This document shows positions 4,554 through 6,116 of a stretch of DNA of 6,116 nucleotides, piece by piece. The position numbers were made by a program, and so were the translations under genes. Each line of letters begins with the position of its first letter. Positions within the stretch are counted from its first letter, which is position 1. A model generated the notes under the pieces. The model was given only the letters and a program-made list of their open reading frames with translations, was not told the DNA's origin and ran no database searches. Origin of the DNA: CAZNUP01 sp964609775. GTDB lineage: Bacteria; Patescibacteriota; Microgenomatia; JAMCZE01. Location of the stretch: NCBI GenBank assembly GCA_964609775.1, contig CAZSSJ010000035.1, positions 1-6,116 on the forward strand, given 5' to 3'.

Positions 4554-4573
4554 CTTCGGCAAGCTCAGCTTGC
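4554..4573 (+). repeat. Dispersed repeat copy in the T-box antiterminator loop
   Basis: CTTCGGCAAGCTCAG (4554-4568) matches the copy inside trpS (5490-5504) at 14 of 15 bases. It folds locally as GCAAGCT/AGCTTGC around one base. It lies wholly between the two antiterminator arms, where a loop extension should be tolerated. Confidence 0.65.
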
Positions 4574-4578
4574 AACGA

Positions 4579-4630
4579 AACCTCGCCCTTGTTCGGAATC
4601 ATGGTATTCTGAATGAAAGCGAGGTTTTTT
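4579..4630 (+). terminator. T-box terminator (alternative to the antiterminator)
   Basis: AACCTCGC (4579-4586) pairs perfectly with GCGAGGTT (4619-4626), capped by an 8-bp upper stem TTCGGAAT (4592-4599) / ATTCTGAA (4606-4613) and followed by six T residues (4625-4630). Its 5' arm overlaps the 3' antiterminator arm, so the two structures exclude each other. Confidence 0.85.
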
Positions 4631-4645
4631 GTTGGCGGGGAAGAT

Positions 4646-4765
4646 TTAGCGGGTGAAGAGGATGAAGAGAAGAAGGAAAGCAATAATGATTAAAGTAAAG
4701 GCTATCCCAACGAGCAAGTTGTAATTAGCAATGTCAATTTTTTGATTTAGAACTTTGGTTGCCAT
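4646..4765 (-). CDS. Small single-pass membrane protein (39 aa)
   Basis: A short ORF of 39 residues. After a polar N-terminus (MATKVLNQKIDIANYN) there is one strongly hydrophobic segment, about residues 17-37, ending in TR. I do not recognise a family. Its start overlaps the 3' end of the next ORF upstream by 19 bases, which suggests a coupled pair of membrane proteins. It ends 16 bases from the T tract of the T-box terminator and would be antisense to the trpS leader transcript. Hydrophobic ORFs this short can arise by chance, so support is moderate. No Shine-Dalgarno site stands out. Confidence 0.4.
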   Translation of the reverse strand: MATKVLNQKIDIANYNLLVGIAFTLIIIAFLLLFILFTR

Positions 4766-4965
4766 GGGAAATATTGTTGAAGATAGAATGCTGTCAGCAT
4801 TGCTAGCGTAGCAAAAAAGATATTAAAAATCAAGATTGGGAGTTTCCTGTTTTTTGATTTAAGTGGCAATATTACGGCTGCTCCGAGCCAGCCAGCAGCA
4901 AGGTTGACAAGGAGATCGGAGATTAAGACTATGGCAGTCTGGCTCAAGTTGATATAGAGTAGCAT
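4747..4965 (-). CDS. Small two-helix membrane protein (72 aa)
   Basis: From ATG 4965 the ORF encodes 72 residues with two hydrophobic segments: about 9-33 (AIVLISDLLVNLAAGWLGAA) and 42-63 (LPILIFNIFFATLAMLTAFYL), joined by a basic loop KSKNRK that suggests the loop faces the cytoplasm. The NLAAGWLGA pattern resembles small uncharacterised membrane proteins, but I cannot name a family. A TTG at 4977 would add four residues and overlap trpS; ATG 4965 leaves only 4 bases between the divergent start codons. It would be antisense to the T-box-trpS transcript. The downstream 39-residue ORF overlaps its end. Moderate confidence that it is expressed. Confidence 0.55.
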   Translation of the reverse strand: MLLYINLSQTAIVLISDLLVNLAAGWLGAAVILPLKSKNRKLPILIFNIFFATLAMLTAFYLQQYFPWQPKF

Positions 4966-4969
4966 ACAA

Positions 4970-5989
4970 ATGAGCAATGTAAAAAAACGAGTATTTGCCG
5001 GGATGAGGCCGACGAGCCGATTGCATGTGGGAAACTATCTCGGTGCGGCCAAAGGGATGATTGCCCTTCAGGAGAAGCAGGAACTTGATTGTATCTATGC
5101 TGTTGTTGACCTGCATGCGATTACTACGCCCTATGACCCCAGGAATTTGGCTAAAGATGTCCGGGCGGTGGTGTTGGATTATCTGGGATCGGGTCTTGAT
5201 CCGAAGAAGTGCCACATTATTATCCAATCGCATTTGAGAGCAGAACATTTGGAGCTGGCCTATTATTTCGGAACTATCTATCAGGTTGCCCGGTTGGAAG
5301 ATCTCCCCACATATAAAGAAAAAAAGGCACAACATCCGGAATATGTGAACATGGGACTGCTTTATTATCCTATCCTCATGGCCGCAGACATTCTCCTGTA
5401 TAAAGCAGTGTCAGTGCCGATCGGAAAAGACCAGGAACCACATTTGGAAGTAACAAGAGAAATTGCCAGAAAGTTTAACTCCATGTTTCCTTCGACAAGC
5501 TCAGGACGCAGTGCGGAGACATTTCCTGAACCGTTTAGTTTTACGACTCCGGCGCAATATGTGCCGTCACTTTTGGGAGAAGGAAAGATGAGCAAGAGTG
5601 TCGAAGGAAGCTATATTGCCCTGACTGACGATCTAGAAACAATTCGGGCGAAAGTGGCCAAGATTCCGACGGATGTGGGCAAAGGGGAGAAGTTTCCGAC
5701 GGAAGGACCGGTGGTTAATTTTGTCAATTTCGTGGAACTTTTCCTGGGGCACGACCGGGCGATGCAGCTGAGAGAAGTGTATAAAGGGGAGGGTATAAAG
5801 TATAGAGGGGTGAAAGAGGAATTAGCACAGGCAATTTATGCGGAACTGAAGCCAATTCAGGAACGCAGGAAATACTACGAAAATCATCCGGAAGAGGTGG
5901 ACAGAATTTTGGGAGAGGGTCGGGATTATGCCCGGAGAATTGCTTCGGAGACGCTCCGGGAAGTGCGAGAGAAGATGGGGCTTGTTTGA
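4970..5989 (+). CDS. trpS: Tryptophanyl-tRNA synthetase
   Basis: TrpS charges tRNA-Trp with tryptophan in the cytoplasm. This is a class I synthetase of 339 residues, close to the usual 330. The HIGH-type motif is H19-V-G-N22 in SRLHVGNYLGA and the KMSKS loop is K206-S210. The segment YPILMAADILLYKA, then VPIGKDQEPHLEVTREIARKFN, is the tryptophan/ATP-binding region typical of bacterial TrpS. Residues 174-184 (PSTSSGRSAET) are encoded by a dispersed repeat and replace or extend the loop after the RKFN helix, before the KMSKS loop. The start fits the family N-terminus (KKRVFAGMRPTSRLH), although no Shine-Dalgarno sequence precedes it. The T-box leader lies 340 bases upstream. A terminator-like hairpin follows. 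Confidence 0.97.
   Translation: MSNVKKRVFAGMRPTSRLHVGNYLGAAKGMIALQEKQELDCIYAVVDLHAITTPYDPRNLAKDVRAVVLDYLGSGLDPKKCHIIIQSHLRAEHLELAYYFGTIYQVARLEDLPTYKEKKAQHPEYVNMGLLYYPILMAADILLYKAVSVPIGKDQEPHLEVTREIARKFNSMFPSTSSGRSAETFPEPFSFTTPAQYVPSLLGEGKMSKSVEGSYIALTDDLETIRAKVAKIPTDVGKGEKFPTEGPVVNFVNFVELFLGHDRAMQLREVYKGEGIKYRGVKEELAQAIYAELKPIQERRKYYENHPEEVDRILGEGRDYARRIASETLREVREKMGLV
5489..5510 (+). repeat. Dispersed repeat inside trpS
   Basis: CTTCGACAAGCTCAG (5490-5504), followed by GACGCA, is read in frame as P-S-T-S-S-G-R. The unit is a known short dispersed element in many bacterial and metagenomic genomes; its opposite strand reads in the style ALRPELVEG. Family length suggests it was added into a surface loop without breaking the frame. 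Confidence 0.65.
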
Positions 5990-6008
5990 GCGGAAATCTT
6001 CAAGGACT

Positions 6009-6047
6009 CTTCCTGACCAAAAGCTGAGGGCTGGGTGGGGAAGTTTT
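6009..6047 (+). terminator. Probable trpS terminator
   Basis: CTTCCTGACC (6009-6018) pairs with GGTGGGGAAG (6034-6043), 9 of 10 positions including one G-U pair, with a 15-base loop, then TTTT (6044-6047). It starts 20 bases after the trpS stop. Confidence 0.5.
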
Positions 6048-6060
6048 AGGTTCGTTTTTA

Positions 6061-6116
6061 GACAGGACTTACGCACCACTTCCAGTAATTTGCTAAACTG
6101 ATTGGACTTTAGGCAG
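6061..6116. other. Possible insertion-sequence end or repeat at the right edge
   Basis: The stretch ACAGGACTTACGCA (6062-6075) resembles terminal sequences I associate with IS-like elements and miniature repeats. Only one end would be inside the window and no transposase ORF is visible, so this is weak. No gene can be supported from 5990 to 6116. Confidence 0.2.

Larger units (their letters stand above)
4464..4630 (+). promoter_or_regulatory. T-box leader (tRNA-sensing riboswitch), probably controlling trpS
   Basis: The conserved T-box core AAGGTGGCACCGCGG is at 4535-4549. It forms the antiterminator: CAAGG (4534-4538) with CCTTG (4587-4591), the seven-base bulge TGGCACC that binds the tRNA acceptor end, and GCGGG (4546-4550) with CTCGC (4582-4586). 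The competing terminator uses the same 3' bases. The 5' part is short, about 70 bases: a small stem I can be drawn from GAGCT (4472-4476) with AGCTT (4506-4510) and TCGG (4484-4487) with CCGA (4498-4501). A UGG followed by a purine lies at 4493-4495, fitting Trp, but I cannot place it confidently in a specifier loop. Uncharged tRNA would favour read-through toward trpS, the next + strand gene. The antiterminator loop is enlarged by a dispersed repeat. Confidence 0.82.

Noticed and set aside
4030..4683. 217-residue - strand open frame over the holin-like gene and T-box
   Set aside because: Low-complexity translation rich in S, H, Q, R and P, antisense to a clear membrane protein and a structured leader.
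4653..4724. 20-residue basic ORF on the + strand just after the T-box terminator
   Set aside because: No real ribosome site, very short, and antisense to the more convincing membrane segment; not reported as a gene.
4787..4814. Two adjacent hairpins, AATGCT/AGCATT and TTGCTA/TAGCAA, as a terminator
   Set aside because: Short stems without a T tract downstream on either strand, and located inside the small membrane-protein ORF.
4859..5335. 158-residue - strand open frame over the start of trpS
   Set aside because: Overlaps the well-supported TrpS N-terminal domain and shows no family features.

Overview
This window looks like a piece of a small-genome, metagenome-type bacterium, most likely a Candidate Phyla Radiation (Patescibacteria) member, perhaps of the Microgenomates side. 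The reasons are short, tightly spaced genes, a membrane-anchored staphylococcal-nuclease homologue, a short holin-like membrane protein, TrmB-like and solo GIY-YIG proteins, and dispersed repeats of the 'CTTCGACAAGCTCAG' type, one of them inside a coding sequence. This placement is inference; no ribosomal RNA or marker protein other than TrpS is present. The standard genetic code fits every gene.

Left part (1-2291) is accessory DNA. The first 45 bases carry a perfect hairpin resembling the right end of an IS200/IS605-type element, followed by an unrecognised ORF on the + strand. On the - strand lie a complete HepT-MntA (HEPN/nucleotidyltransferase) toxin-antitoxin pair, a solo GIY-YIG endonuclease, a GC-rich cluster of degenerate repeats, a degenerate initiator-type tRNA gene with its own promoter and terminator, and a VapB-VapC pair with an inverted-repeat operator.

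Middle part (2334-4440) holds a TrmB-like winged-helix regulator on the - strand, divergent from an unrecognised 122-residue protein on the + strand; their promoters share an inverted repeat. A membrane-anchored SNase-type nuclease and a four-helix membrane protein (holin 4_2-like) follow on the + strand.

Right part (4429-6116) is the trpS region. A strong promoter drives a leader with an unmistakable T-box core, an antiterminator and an alternative terminator. The first downstream + strand gene is trpS, 340 bases away, so tryptophan starvation control by uncharged tRNA-Trp is the natural reading. The space between carries two small membrane-protein ORFs on the opposite strand. A dispersed repeat sits in the antiterminator loop, and a second copy lies in frame inside trpS. 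A terminator-like hairpin and a possible IS end close the window.

The most striking window-wide signal is promoter architecture. Four genes have TATAAT or TAAAAT followed by exactly six bases and then ATG, which predicts transcripts that start on the start codon (leaderless mRNA); two more have nearly the same layout. Other genes (98, 3102) have Shine-Dalgarno-like sites, so both initiation modes seem to coexist.
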